Assembly: GCA_018268955.1 (NCBI GenBank)
Contig: JAFDVO010000029.1
Coordinates: 1-64,000, forward strand
Length of the DNA: 64,000 nucleotides
Direction: 5' to 3'
Source: Acidobacteriota bacterium
GTDB taxonomy: Bacteria > Acidobacteriota > Vicinamibacteria > Vicinamibacterales > CAVVIG01
Part shown: in pieces, positions 24,968 through 34,232 of the stretch
Layout of the letters: every line of letters begins with the position of its first letter
Numbering within the stretch: the first letter of the stretch is position 1
Made by a program: the position numbers and the translations under genes
The notes under the pieces: generated by a model
Database searches by the model: none
What the model was told of the DNA's origin: nothing
What the model saw: only the letters and a program-made list of their open reading frames with translations

Positions 24968-27916
24968 CTACTGCAGCCGGGCCAGCTCGCCACGGGCGTC
25001 GGCGAACGGCCTGGCGGTCTGGTCCGCCGCAACCCAGTAGGACAGAAACCGCTGGTACGCCTCACGCGCGTTGCCCGTATCTCCTGCCTGGGCGTGCGCG
25101 CGCGCGATGCCGAGCAGCGCGAGCGGGTAGACCGAACCGGTCGGGTCCTCGCCCCGGTGGTCGACGATCCGGGTGAACTCGGCGAGCGCGCTGGCCGGCT
25201 GCTTCAGCTGCAGGAACGCCAGCCCCCGCAGGTACTCGGGCCAGAACGCCGCGCGCGAAGCCCGGTCGTACGGCTTCACCTGCTCGAGGATTTCAATCGT
25301 GCGCTTGGGGTCGTTTTTCTACAGCGCCTCCGTCGCTTCCGCGATCGGGATCGACACCCTGGTGGTGAGCGTCGCGCTCGGGTAGCGCTCGCGCAGCTGC
25401 CGCAGCATCTCGCCGGCTTCGGCGAACTGTCCGCACAGGAGCAAGGCCCTGCTGGACCGCTCGAGGGAATAGTTGTCGCGCGTGAGCGCGAGGCCCGCGG
25501 CGAGTTCCTCGCGGCCGGTCGCGCAGTCACCTGCGAGCACGTGGACCTCTCCGTCCTCGATCGAGAGCTGGCCGGCGACCTCCTGGAACCCGTTCTGCCG
25601 CGCCATCCGGATGCCGAGCTGGAACTGCTCGTGCGCGGCAGCGATCTGGCCACGGTTCGCCAGCACGTGCGCCTGCCATCCATAGGCCGCGTTCGTCTGC
25701 CCGACACCGACCGAACCATCAAGCATCCGCGCCATCGTCGACTCGTCTCCGCGGATGAACGACAGCAGGTAGTTCATCCTGCGGATCGGGAAGGAGCTGA
25801 TGCGCGCGCCGCTCGCCTCCTGCAGCACCGCCGTCGCATCGTCGTACCGGCCGAGCGCCATGAGCGACGCGGCGAGGTTCGAGTACGGCGGTTCGAACTT
25901 CGCGTCGAGCCGGATCGATTCCCGGAGCGGGGCGAGTGCCTGCTCGTACTGGCCGAACCGCAGCAGGGACTGCCCGAGGCTGTTGAACGCAAAGGCCTCC
26001 CGCGGGTACGTGGCGGTCCACGACCGGCTCAACTCGAGCGCCTGTGACCAGTCCTGCGTCGCGTCGCGGTGGTATCGATACGCGATGAAGAAGCGTTCGC
26101 GCTCGCTGACCCGGTCGCGCAGGTCGTACGCGCGCCTCGCGTACTCGGGCGCGAGGGCGGTCTGCCCCGTGTTCGAGTAGACGGTCGCGAGCAGCGCCAT
26201 GGCGAGCGCGAACTGCGGATCGAGCTCGAGGGCCCGGCGCAGGTGCGGAATCGCCTCGAGCCGCGGGTTGAGGCTGCCGTTGTCGAGCGCCAGCGAGTAG
26301 GCGTGCAGCGCCTCGAGCGACGAGGTGGTCGCCCGCGCGAGCGGGACGTCGAACGCCTGCACGGACGCAAGCGATTCACCAAGCTTCTCCCGCAGACGGG
26401 CGGCAGCGCCCTGCAGCGCACCCAACACTTCCTCCTTGCTGCCCGCCTCGACCTGCTCACGCGCCATCACGTCGCCCGTTTCGGCATTCACCGCTTCGAG
26501 CGCCAGCACGAAGTTGCGCCCGAGCCCGGCGATCGATCCGGTCAGCAGCGCCTTGAGCTGTTCACGCCGGGCGATCTCACGCGCCACGTCGCGAGTGACG
26601 ATCGTGTCGGGCGCCCGGCCCATCAGGCGGAGCGTCTCGCGCATGCGGTCGTCCGGGAACACCTTGAGGAACGGCGACTGCTCCAGCGCCACCGCAAGGG
26701 CCACCTTCAGGGCACCGTCGAACACCGGGTCACCCGTCGTGTTCGCGAAGTCCGCCAGCACGATCGTGTCCTGTTCGGACAGCGTCTGCCCGCGCGGTTC
26801 CCTGAAGAACCACACCGCCACCACGGCAAGCACCAGCACGAGTGCCGCAGCGCCAGCGAGCAGCGGCAGCGAGACATGTCGCTCGGCGGGCGGTACCACT
26901 TGCGCGCCGGAGGGCTGGTCGCCCAGCGCCTCGACCATCGCCGCCGCTGATTGCGGCCGGTCCCTCGGGTCGACCTTCAGCGCCTGGAGGATGACGCGTT
27001 CGAGCCTCGGATCCACGCCCGTCACGCGGGACGACGGCAATGGCGGTTCGGCTGACCGGCTCAACCGGTTGTTGAACGGATGCTGCCCGACGACAAGCTC
27101 GTACAGGATCAGGCCAAGTGCGTAGATGTCCGTGCACTCCGTCAACGTCGCGCCAGGCGTGAGCTGCTCCGGCGCCATGTAGCCCGGCGTGCCGATCAAC
27201 TGCTGTTGCGGACCATCCTCGCGCTCGATCGCAATGCCGAAGTCCGTGATGATGGCGCGGCCGTGATTGTCGACAAGGATGTTGGCCGGCTTCAGGTCGC
27301 GGTGCAGCACGCCCTGGGCGTGTGCGGCGGCGAGCCCCGCACAGAGCTGCCGCGCGATCTCCATGACGCGCTCGGTCGTGAGCCGACCGACGCGCCGCAA
27401 GAGCGTCGCGAGATCCTCGCCGTTGACCAGCTCCATCGAGAAGAAGACGACGCCCGCGTCTTCGCCGACATCGAACACGCGGCAGACCGCCGGGTGCGTG
27501 ATCTGCCGCGCGAGGCGCACCTCGCGGATGATCTGCGCGCGCGCGGCCTCGCCTGTGGACGTGATCAGCTTCAGCGCGACCGGCGTCTCGAGGACGAGAT
27601 CATCCGCGCGCCAGACATCGCCCATGCCGCCGCGTCCGAGCAGGGTGACCATCCGGTACCGGCCCGCGAACACTTCGCCAGGCTTGAAGACGCCCGATAG
27701 CAGGCCGGTAACGCCGTCCGTGTGAGGCTGGCCGGTGGTCGTGTCGTCGATGTTGGTGGCGCCCGTTTCCTCGTGATATTTGAGCAGCGACTCGACTTCG
27801 CGGAACAGCGCGGTGTCCGCGCCGCAGGCTTCCGTCACGAAGGCGCGCCGGGCGTCCGCAGGCGTGTCGAGTGCAGCCAGGAACAGGTCTTTCGCGCGTT
27901 CGTGCAGGGACACCAT
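24968..27916 (-). pseudogene. Ser/Thr protein kinase-TPR gene interrupted by an in-frame amber codon
   Basis: The kinase domain is intact: glycine loop GRGGMG (~94-99), Lys116, HRDLKPAN, TDFG, GTPGYMAPEQ. A TM segment at ~378-400 is followed by a large TPR region, the usual acidobacterial layout. Codon 866 (25319-25321 on the minus strand) is TAG. The same frame then continues for 116 residues of clear TPR sequence (KNDPKRTIEILEQV and onward) to a stop at 24968. CTG-CAG to CTG-TAG is a single C-to-T change. The 865-residue product keeps kinase and membrane domains and may still work. Alternatives are a sequencing error or readthrough. The convergent neighbour is the PAP2 gene, 3 bp away. Confidence 0.85.
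25319..25321 (-). other. In-frame amber stop inside the kinase-TPR gene
   Basis: The codon reads TAG between ATEAL and KNDPK. Coding similarity to TPR sequence continues in the same frame on both sides. No frameshift is needed to join them. Confidence 0.85.
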
Positions 27917-28069
27917 GGGATCGGGAGTAGTGAGTCTACCGCTCCGCTGAGGGACCCGTCGAGATATTGCCCGCGTGGTCCGCGTCCGCAGCTCAACAGT
28001 AGACAGCGGCATCCGCTGTAGTAACGAGCGAAGGTTTGAATGCGAACGACCGGGGCAGGCGGGGCTGAC

Positions 28070-28195
28070 TGGGCGGGTAGGGCTGGTAGGGCAGGTAGGG
28101 CAGGTAGGGTGGGTAAGGCAGGTAGGGCAGGTAAGGCAGGTAGGGCTGGTAGGGCTGGTAGGGCTGGTAAGGCGGGTAGGGCTGGTAAGGCTGGC
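28070..28195. repeat. 9-bp tandem repeat (GGGCAGGTA)
   Basis: About 14 copies of GGGC(A/T)GGTA, with the first base G or A, lie just 3' of the minus-strand STAS gene. The 9-bp period keeps reading frames open, giving a spurious Gly-Arg-Ala translation on the plus strand. Confidence 0.85.
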
Positions 28196-28207
28196 GGGGC
28201 TGCTCTG

Positions 28208-28567
28208 CTAGGCGGCGAGAGGCGGCTCCTGCTCGCCGTCGTCGGCGAGCAGGCTGTCGAGATGTGTGATGGCCAGGACGCGGCGAATGCGCGCGCTGGC
28301 GCGCAGGACGGTCAGGCGGCCGCCTCGTGCGTGGGTGGCTCGCGCCAGTTCGGCGAGCATGCCGAGGCCGCGTGCGTCGAGGTGCGTCACATCACCGAGG
28401 TCCACCCGGACATCGTCTGCTGCCAGGCAGGGAAGATGCGCCTGCCAGTCGGGGCTGAGGTGCCGTGCGTCGAGCAGCCGGCCCGACACCTTGAGGAGCA
28501 GCTGTCCGTCGGCGCGGACACACTCGGTGGTAAAGGCCCGTTCAGGGCTTGTCGTCGGGATTGCCAT
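28208..28567 (-). CDS. STAS-domain protein, phospho-serine position not conserved
   Basis: A 119-residue protein with a GGAGG Shine-Dalgarno before the ATG at 28567. It has a STAS fold (anti-sigma-factor antagonist type): LLLKVSGRLLDARHL, VRVDLGDVTHLDARGLGMLAELARATH and GGRLTVLRAS. In SpoIIAA-like proteins the loop after the third strand reads D-S-(S/T/A)-G with a phosphorylated serine. Here it is LDARG, so regulation by serine phosphorylation is unlikely. No anti-sigma kinase lies next to it. Confidence 0.82.
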   Translation of the reverse strand: MAIPTTSPERAFTTECVRADGQLLLKVSGRLLDARHLSPDWQAHLPCLAADDVRVDLGDVTHLDARGLGMLAELARATHARGGRLTVLRASARIRRVLAITHLDSLLADDGEQEPPLAA

Positions 28568-28673
28568 CGGGTCCTCCATCGGTCCGCACAGGGTGGCCAC
28601 ACCTGGCCGGCGAACCGTTGCACTGGAGAACGCGATGTCGCCGTGAAGACCCCGCAGCGCTGGGGCTGGCTTC

Positions 28674-29123
28674 CTACCCGACCGCAGCTGGCGCCACCAC
28701 CAGCTGGGGATGCAGGTGAACGGGTCCCTTGAGTGAGCTCGAGATCAGGCAGGTCCGCTCCACCTTCTCGAGCGCGCGGAGCGCCAGAGCCTCGTCCGCG
28801 CCGGGCGGCAACTCGAGACGGACGGTCACATCGAAGGACACGAACTGCGTCACCCGTTCGACCCGGTCCAGCACGCCGGTCACCTCGCAGTGGAGCGACG
28901 TCCAGGTGAGCTTCGAGGCGCGCGCGATGGCCCTGAAGGTCAGGATGAAGCAACCGGCCAATGAGGCGGTCAGGAGCGTCTCGGGCGACCATTCGTCGCC
29001 GGGCCCGTCGAACTCCGTCGGCGACGCCACCGCGAGCGCGGGCAACCCGGCGCCAACCATGGGAATGTCGCCCTCCGGGCTCGCGCCGGCGACGACGTGA
29101 TAGTGGTGAGGGAATGGATGCAC
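28674..29123 (-). CDS. OsmC/Ohr-family protein
   Basis: A 149-residue protein starting at GTG. Both redox cysteines of the OsmC/Ohr family are present: Cys58 in ASLAGCFIL and Cys125 in VERTCLISSS, with SPETLLTA before the first. These proteins reduce organic or hydrogen peroxides, often using dihydrolipoamide. The length and motifs suit a YhfA/OsmC-like branch. It lies between STAS and panE on the same strand. Confidence 0.88.
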   Translation of the reverse strand: MHPFPHHYHVVAGASPEGDIPMVGAGLPALAVASPTEFDGPGDEWSPETLLTASLAGCFILTFRAIARASKLTWTSLHCEVTGVLDRVERVTQFVSFDVTVRLELPPGADEALALRALEKVERTCLISSSLKGPVHLHPQLVVAPAAVG

Positions 29124-29138
29124 GCGAAAGAGATGCGG

Positions 29139-30107
29139 TCAGCCCGCGATTGGTGACGAACCCCGCGCGGGCTTCGAGTCCGCAGCGCGGCGGCCCTCGT
29201 AGGTCTTCAGGTGCGTGTAGGCAAAGGACAGCACGGTGTCATCGACGCCGTACCTGCGTGCCTTCTCGAGCATGAAGCCGATGACGTGGTCGGCTTCCAC
29301 CTGCCGGCCCGCCTCCATGTCGCGCATCATCGACGCGCTCCAGTGGCCGGCCGGATCGGTCAGGCGCTTCTGCGCGTGTCCCACTGCCTCTGGCGTGGGC
29401 TCGAACCCCTCTCGCCTCAGGATCTCCACGTTTGCCGCAAGCGCGCGTTCCGCCGCCTCGCGTCCACCCGGGGCCGCCATGATCTGACCCACGTTTCCGC
29501 GGAACAGGCACGTGATGGCGGCGAGGACGCTCAGCATCATCAGCTTCTCCCACATGCGCAGCATGACGTTGTCCGCATGCTCGAAGTGGATGACGCTCTT
29601 CTGCAACGCCTCGGCGATAGCCAGCGTGCGTGGCGTCTTCACACCGTCGCGCTCACCGAAGACGATCCGCTGGAGGCTGCCGCCGTGGCGAATCGTGCCG
29701 TCCGGCAGCAGCGTCACGTCGATCGCGCAGCTGCCACCCAGCACGTGCTCACGGCCAAACCGCTCGTCCAGGCGGTCCAGGTGCACCAGGCCGTTCAGCA
29801 GCGGCAGGACCACGCAGGAGCCCTGGACGGCGGGGGCGATGGCGTCCATGGAGGACTCGAGGTCGTACGCCTTGCACGTCAGGAGGACCACGTCGTACGG
29901 ACCGCCGACCGCGTCCGCGAGCACGGTCTTGACCGGCAGGGTGACGCTCCCGAGCGGGCTGTCGATGCGCAGGCCATCGCGCGTGATCTGCTGCTGCCGG
30001 CCGGGCCGTACGAGGAAGGTGACGTCCGCGCCGGCCTGCACCAGGCGTCCGCCGAAGTAGCCGCCGACGCCACCGGCGCCGAGCACCAGGATTTTCGGAG
30101 TCGTCAT
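29139..30107 (-). CDS. panE: 2-dehydropantoate 2-reductase (ketopantoate reductase)
   Basis: A 322-residue NADPH-binding protein: ILVLGAGGVGGYFGGRL (GxGxxG), the LTCKAYD lysine, an NGLVHLD motif, and a C-terminal helical domain with SASMMRDMEAGRQVEAD, characteristic of ApbA/PanE. It makes pantoate for coenzyme A synthesis. Starting at 30107 is supported by TACCAT exactly 6 nt upstream and no Shine-Dalgarno (probable leaderless mRNA). Only 24 bp separate it from the divergent arsC-like gene. Some ApbA/PanE relatives act on other 2-keto acids. Confidence 0.88.
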   Translation of the reverse strand: MTTPKILVLGAGGVGGYFGGRLVQAGADVTFLVRPGRQQQITRDGLRIDSPLGSVTLPVKTVLADAVGGPYDVVLLTCKAYDLESSMDAIAPAVQGSCVVLPLLNGLVHLDRLDERFGREHVLGGSCAIDVTLLPDGTIRHGGSLQRIVFGERDGVKTPRTLAIAEALQKSVIHFEHADNVMLRMWEKLMMLSVLAAITCLFRGNVGQIMAAPGGREAAERALAANVEILRREGFEPTPEAVGHAQKRLTDPAGHWSASMMRDMEAGRQVEADHVIGFMLEKARRYGVDDTVLSFAYTHLKTYEGRRAADSKPARGSSPIAG

Positions 30108-30113
30108 GCGGAG

Positions 30114-30119
30114 ATGGTA
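30114..30119 (-). promoter_or_regulatory. -10 element for a probable leaderless panE transcript
   Basis: TACCAT on the minus strand ends 6 nt before the panE ATG. It lies inside the 24-bp divergent spacer, so any -35 element must overlap the arsC-like coding sequence. Confidence 0.45.
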
Positions 30120-30131
30120 GCCTGACCCCAC

Positions 30132-30485
30132 ATGTCCCCCACCATCGTCATCTACCAGAAGCCCACCTGCACGACCTGCCGGCAGGTGTACAAAGCGCTG
30201 CAGGAGAGCGGGATTCCGTTCGAGGCGGTCGACTACTACACGGATCCGATCCCCGCCGCGAAGCTGACCGAGCTGATCGCGAAGATGGGCATCACGCCGC
30301 GTGAGCTGCTGCGGACGAAGGAGCCTGCCTACAAGGAGCTGGAGCTGGCCTCACGACCGCTCGGCGATGACGAGCTGGTCGAGCTGATGGCGACGCACCC
30401 GGATCTCGTGCAGCGCCCGATCGTCGAACGGGGGCCACGCGCGATCCTCGCCAGGCCCGCAGAACGCCTCAAAGAGATTCTCTGA
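30132..30485 (+). CDS. ArsC/Spx-family thioredoxin-fold reductase
   Basis: A 117-residue protein. PTCTTC (Cys13, Cys16) sits at the N-terminal end of a thioredoxin fold. The arginines typical of glutaredoxin-dependent arsenate reductase are present: LLRTKE, QRPIVERG and ARPAERL. It could be an arsenate reductase or a YffB-like relative of unknown substrate. No ars regulator or efflux gene is near. The GTGGGG-rich 24-bp spacer to panE leaves no room for separate promoters. Confidence 0.82.
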   Translation: MSPTIVIYQKPTCTTCRQVYKALQESGIPFEAVDYYTDPIPAAKLTELIAKMGITPRELLRTKEPAYKELELASRPLGDDELVELMATHPDLVQRPIVERGPRAILARPAERLKEIL

Positions 30486-30502
30486 GCCGGGCCCGGCGGG
30501 TG

Positions 30503-30952
30503 CTACTTGCAGCCGCCGTCGAGCGTGCGGACCGACTTCACCTTCAGCGTGGGGAGGTTCACGTCGCCGGTGCCCGTGGCGCCGCCGCCGGGCTGCGCGG
30601 CAATTGCCGCCTTGCCAGGGTCGATTGCACCGCCCTGTGCCGCCACGTTCGGGGTCGGCCACAGGCCACCCTTCACCCGAAGCCGCGTTGACCCTGGGAC
30701 ACCCGCCACTTGCACCCGCTTCCCCAGGTACTTGCGGATGTCGCTGCCGCTGACCTCGTACTTGCCGTTCAGCTCGTCGGCAATCGTGTATTGATTGGGC
30801 GTGACGCCCTTCTCTACGCAGCCCGTGAGCGTGAGGGTCCGCGGCTGGGCTGGTCGGTCGGATGACGACTTGTCGGCCGGTGCGCCCTGCTGGGCGAGCA
30901 GCGTCGACGACAGGAGCATCGCAGTGAGAAAAGCGGGCAGTGCGCGCGTCAT
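30503..30952 (-). CDS. Small exported protein of unknown function (OB-like)
   Basis: A 149-residue protein with a signal peptide (MTRALPAFLTAMLLSS, cleavage near LLAQ) and a GAGGG Shine-Dalgarno. The middle part, LTGCVEKG followed by YTIADELNGKYEVSGSD and GKRVQVAGV, looks like a small beta-barrel of the OB type often seen in acidobacterial secreted proteins. A Gly/Ala-rich segment and a conserved-looking C-terminal Cys follow. No function can be given. Confidence 0.75.
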   Translation of the reverse strand: MTRALPAFLTAMLLSSTLLAQQGAPADKSSSDRPAQPRTLTLTGCVEKGVTPNQYTIADELNGKYEVSGSDIRKYLGKRVQVAGVPGSTRLRVKGGLWPTPNVAAQGGAIDPGKAAIAAQPGGGATGTGDVNLPTLKVKSVRTLDGGCK

Positions 30953-31115
30953 GATGGCCCTCGCGGATGTACGTTCGATGTTACGCCTGATCGCGCGTGC
31001 GGGTACGCGCCGGCCGTTCGTGCACGGCGATCGTATGATGAGCTCTCCCATCCCGGGTCACGAACGGCGGTGAGCCCGCCGGTTTCATCACAGGTTTTGC
31101 ATGAAAGGTCAGGCG

Positions 31116-31742
31116 ATGACGCACACCACGCGCGTTCTGCTCGCAACCGCCGTCGCGGTCGCCACCGCGGCGCCCGCGGCGCTCCAGGCGCACTTCAAGC
31201 TGCTCGAGCCTGCGCCCGCCATTGTCGAGAACGAACGGGGCGACCCACAGAAGGCGGCACCGTGCGGCGTGACGCCGGATGCGAAGCCAAGCGACGCGAT
31301 CACCAAGGTGACCGGAGGATCGAAGCTGCACATCAAGGTGCTCGAAACGATCTACCACCCTGGCCACTACCGCGTGGCGCTCGCGGTGAACTCGCGCACC
31401 GAGCTGCCGGTCGATCCGATGACGGTGGAACGCATGACCGAGCGGGGACCGTACTCGGTGTGGGCTGCGATCCAGAGCCCGCCGCAGGTCCCGGTGATTG
31501 CCGACGGGCTCTTCCAGCACTACACCCGACCGGCCTCACCGCAGACGTTCGAGGCGGACGTCCAGCTCCCGAACATCACCGGCCCCAAGTGCACGCTCCA
31601 GGTGATCCAGTTCATGGCCGAGCACGCCTACAACCAGCCCGGTGGCTACTCGTACCACCACTGCGCCGACCTCGCCATCACCGCCGACGCGAGCAAGCCG
31701 CTCGACAAGGGCTGGCCCGCAGTGACGGGAACGGCGAACTGA
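31116..31742 (+). CDS. Secreted LPMO-like protein (N-terminal His after signal cleavage)
   Basis: A protein of about 208 residues; an in-frame ATG at 31101 would add five residues. The signal peptide ends AALQA, so the mature chain starts His-Phe-Lys. An N-terminal histidine is the hallmark of lytic polysaccharide monooxygenases and CopC-type copper sites. A second conserved-looking histidine pair is YSYHHCADL near the C-terminus. Cysteines at APCG, PKC and HHC could form disulfides. It resembles the polysaccharide-monooxygenase-like secreted family seen in myxobacteria and acidobacteria. Substrate unknown. The 3' end runs into an inverted repeat shared with the convergent peptidase gene. Confidence 0.75.
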   Translation: MTHTTRVLLATAVAVATAAPAALQAHFKLLEPAPAIVENERGDPQKAAPCGVTPDAKPSDAITKVTGGSKLHIKVLETIYHPGHYRVALAVNSRTELPVDPMTVERMTERGPYSVWAAIQSPPQVPVIADGLFQHYTRPASPQTFEADVQLPNITGPKCTLQVIQFMAEHAYNQPGGYSYHHCADLAITADASKPLDKGWPAVTGTAN

Positions 31743-31756
31743 GGACAAGAGCACGT

Positions 31757-31857
31757 AATGCAGAAATGCTGAATGCAGAAATGCCCAACTGAGAACTCGA
31801 TGCGTGCACGTCGTTGTCGCCGTGTTCGCATTGCTGCATTTCGGCATTCCTGCATTC
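31757..31857. terminator. Inverted AATGCAGAAATGC repeats between convergent genes
   Basis: AATGCAGAAATGC units at 31757-31784 face complementary GCATTTCGGCATTCCTGC units at 31828-31857, giving an imperfect ~28-bp stem between the LPMO-like and M28 peptidase genes. The position suits a bidirectional 3'-end structure. No T-run follows either arm. Confidence 0.55.
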
Positions 31858-31865
31858 GGCGTGCG

Positions 31866-34091
31866 TCAGCGGGTTCCCCCTCCCACCTTTCCCGCAGCGT
31901 CCTCGATGAGCGCGGTGAGCCTGTCGATGGCAGCGGCGACGCGGACGACCTCCTTCTCGGCCTCGGCGTAGCGCTTCTGCTCGATCCCTTCGCGCACGCC
32001 GGGGACGGTCTTGACGCCGTAGCCCGTGTAGAAGCCCGGCGCGTACAGCAGGTGGCGGTACCATGGGCGGCGCGGAAGGCCGCTCTCGTCGATGAACTGC
32101 CGCTCGGCCTGGATCAGCCGCGCGTTCACGGCGCGCAGCATCGCCGGATCTGATCCAGCCTTCGCAAGCGCCGCCTTGTAGCGGTCCGCCGCACGGGTCA
32201 GCGCGCTCGCCGCATTCTCCAGCGGGGCGAAGTTGAGCGCAGGCGGCACGTCTTCGAGTGCGGGGATCGGCCGCGGCGCCTTCGGATCGTTCACCGCCGC
32301 GAGCGTGCCGTCGGTCACCTCGCGGTTGCGCTCCCGCACCTCGTCCTGCTTCTGCTTCAGCAGGTTCTGCAGGTCGCGCACGTACCCCTGCGTGGTATCC
32401 GCGAGGTTGGTGAAGTCGAACGGAAGGACGTCGGCGTCCGCCAGCCGGATCGCCAGCGTGCCCGAGAACTGCGCGAGCGCACGACCGTACAGGAACCCGG
32501 GGTCGTGGAACTTGGAGAAGTGATAGAAGTCGTCGTAGATGGAGTGGTAAATCCCGTCTTCGTCGAACCCGCCGAACGACAGGTTGAGCGACGCCACGCC
32601 GTCATGCTGCAGGAACGGCGTGTAGTCCGAGCCGGAGCCGAGCGCGCCAATCCGCAGGTCGGCGCGCGAGCGCGCCTCGTTCCGCCTGTCGCCTGACGCG
32701 TTGGCAACGATGTTGGACTGCCAGCGCTTCCAGACCGAGCCCTTCGTCTCGGGATCCTCGACGCTCCTGGCGACCTCGTTCACGAGGTGCTCGAGCGTGT
32801 GCGACCCGCTTGCCTGCAGGAACCCACGGCTGTTGCCGTCGCTGTTGATGTAGACCACCGCCTTGTCGCGGAGCTCGGCTTCATGCTGTTCGGCCCACTC
32901 GGTCGAGCCCAGCAGACCGGGCTCTTCTCCGTCCCACGCGGCGTAGACGAGTGTGCGCTTGGGCGTCCATCCCTGCCTGGCGAGCGCGCCGAGTACACGC
33001 GCCTCCTCGAGGAGCGGCGCCAGGCCGCTGATCGGATCCGACGCACCGTTCACCCAGGCGTCGTGATGGTTGCCGCGAATGATCCACTCATCCGGGTACG
33101 TCGACCCCTTGAGGGTAGCGACGACGTCGTACATCGGCTTGATGTCCCAGTTGAACGTGACCTTCAGGTGCACCTGCGCCGGTCCCGGACCGAGGCGGTA
33201 GGTGATCGGCAGCGCGCCGCGCCACGACACCGGCGCCACGGGGCCGCGCATGGCGGCCAGGAGGGGTTGTGCGTCGCCGTACGAGATGGGCAGCGTCGGA
33301 ATCTTCGTGAGCGTCTGCGCTTGCGTGATGTCGAGCCGCGTTGCGCCCGCAATCGACGCCGTGCCCGGCGTGAGCGGGTCGCCCGAGTACTGCGGCAGGT
33401 CGAGCACGCTCCCTCGCTGGACCCCGTCCTTGTTGCGCATCGGCCCTTCCGGGAACACCGCGTCCGCGAAGTACCCGTCATCGCGCGGGTCGGAGTAGAT
33501 GATGCAGCCGACCGCCCCGTGCTCGGCGGCGATCTTCGGCTTCGTGCCGCGGAAGGATCCGCCGTACCGCACGATGACGATGGCGCCCTTCACCGACACG
33601 CCGGCCGCCTCGAGCTCCTCGTAGTCTTCCGGTCGTCCGTAGTTCACATAGACGAGCGGCGCGGTGACGTCGCCGTCGACCGAGTAGGCGTTGTAGGTCG
33701 GGAGCTGCTCGCTCTTCTGGCCGGACGTGGGATCCACCGGCACGACCGGCTCCTCGAGCTGCGCCTTGAAGCGGGTCGGCGCGGTCATCTCGAGCAGGCG
33801 TTCCTTTGGGGTCGGGAACAGCACGTCATAGGTTTCGATCGTCGCGTCCCAGCCCCATTCCTTGAACCGGGCGAGCATCCACTCCGCGTTGTCCTTGCTG
33901 TAGGCCGAGCCGACGTGATGCGGACGTGCGCTCAGGCGCTGCATGTACTGCCCGATCGCCGCGGCGTCGGGAAGCGTGCGGAAGCGCTCGTCCCACGAGG
34001 GCTGACGCTGGGCAGACAGCCAGGGAGCGAAGGCGGTGGCCGCGAGCACGGCCGCGAGGCTCGCAGTGCGGAATGTCGTGCGTCTGGACAT
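31866..34091 (-). CDS. Exported M28-family zinc metallopeptidase (PSMA/GCPII-like)
   Basis: A protein of about 741 residues with a signal peptide (cleavage near WLSAQ). A PA domain lies around 140-290. The M28 catalytic domain has GNHHDAWVNGASDP (zinc His and Asp), WDGEEPGLLGS (catalytic Glu and zinc Glu), NSDGN and YHSIYDDFY (zinc ligand His). The C-terminal helical region matches the transferrin-receptor dimerisation domain. It is probably a periplasmic or secreted carboxy- or aminopeptidase. Start 34091 is chosen because TATGAT ends 7 nt upstream and the signal peptide then begins MSRRTTFR. Confidence 0.92.
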   Translation of the reverse strand: MSRRTTFRTASLAAVLAATAFAPWLSAQRQPSWDERFRTLPDAAAIGQYMQRLSARPHHVGSAYSKDNAEWMLARFKEWGWDATIETYDVLFPTPKERLLEMTAPTRFKAQLEEPVVPVDPTSGQKSEQLPTYNAYSVDGDVTAPLVYVNYGRPEDYEELEAAGVSVKGAIVIVRYGGSFRGTKPKIAAEHGAVGCIIYSDPRDDGYFADAVFPEGPMRNKDGVQRGSVLDLPQYSGDPLTPGTASIAGATRLDITQAQTLTKIPTLPISYGDAQPLLAAMRGPVAPVSWRGALPITYRLGPGPAQVHLKVTFNWDIKPMYDVVATLKGSTYPDEWIIRGNHHDAWVNGASDPISGLAPLLEEARVLGALARQGWTPKRTLVYAAWDGEEPGLLGSTEWAEQHEAELRDKAVVYINSDGNSRGFLQASGSHTLEHLVNEVARSVEDPETKGSVWKRWQSNIVANASGDRRNEARSRADLRIGALGSGSDYTPFLQHDGVASLNLSFGGFDEDGIYHSIYDDFYHFSKFHDPGFLYGRALAQFSGTLAIRLADADVLPFDFTNLADTTQGYVRDLQNLLKQKQDEVRERNREVTDGTLAAVNDPKAPRPIPALEDVPPALNFAPLENAASALTRAADRYKAALAKAGSDPAMLRAVNARLIQAERQFIDESGLPRRPWYRHLLYAPGFYTGYGVKTVPGVREGIEQKRYAEAEKEVVRVAAAIDRLTALIEDAAGKVGGGTR

Positions 34092-34098
34092 GCGGCCG

Positions 34099-34104
34099 AT
34101 CATA
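34099..34104 (-). promoter_or_regulatory. -10 element upstream of the M28 peptidase gene
   Basis: TATGAT on the minus strand ends 7 nt before the ATG at 34091 with no Shine-Dalgarno between: probable leaderless transcript. Confidence 0.45.
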
Positions 34105-34192
34105 CCGCTCGCCTGCGGACGTATCGTGATTTGCAATGAAGCATTGCTGAACTATCTATTTGTTCGCATCTGTGCGTCTCGATACTCTGCAT

Positions 34193-34216
34193 CCGTCGGC
34201 GCACTGCGCCGGACGG
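34193..34216 (+). promoter_or_regulatory. Hairpin immediately before the microprotein ribosome binding site
   Basis: CCGTC-GGCGCA pairs with TGCGCC-GGACGG: 11 bp with one bulge and a single-base loop. The Shine-Dalgarno AAGGAG follows 2 nt later. This leader hairpin could influence translation or mark a processed 5' end. Confidence 0.5.
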
Positions 34217-34232
34217 ACAAGGAGCAGAAGTC

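Noticed and set aside
28040..28732. Gly-Arg-Ala repeat ORF that looks collagen-like
   Set aside because: It is only the translation of a 9-bp DNA repeat followed by the antisense of the STAS gene.
30132..30485. Arsenic resistance operon
   Set aside because: Only the ArsC/Spx-like gene is present; there is no arsR, arsB/acr3 or arsA nearby.
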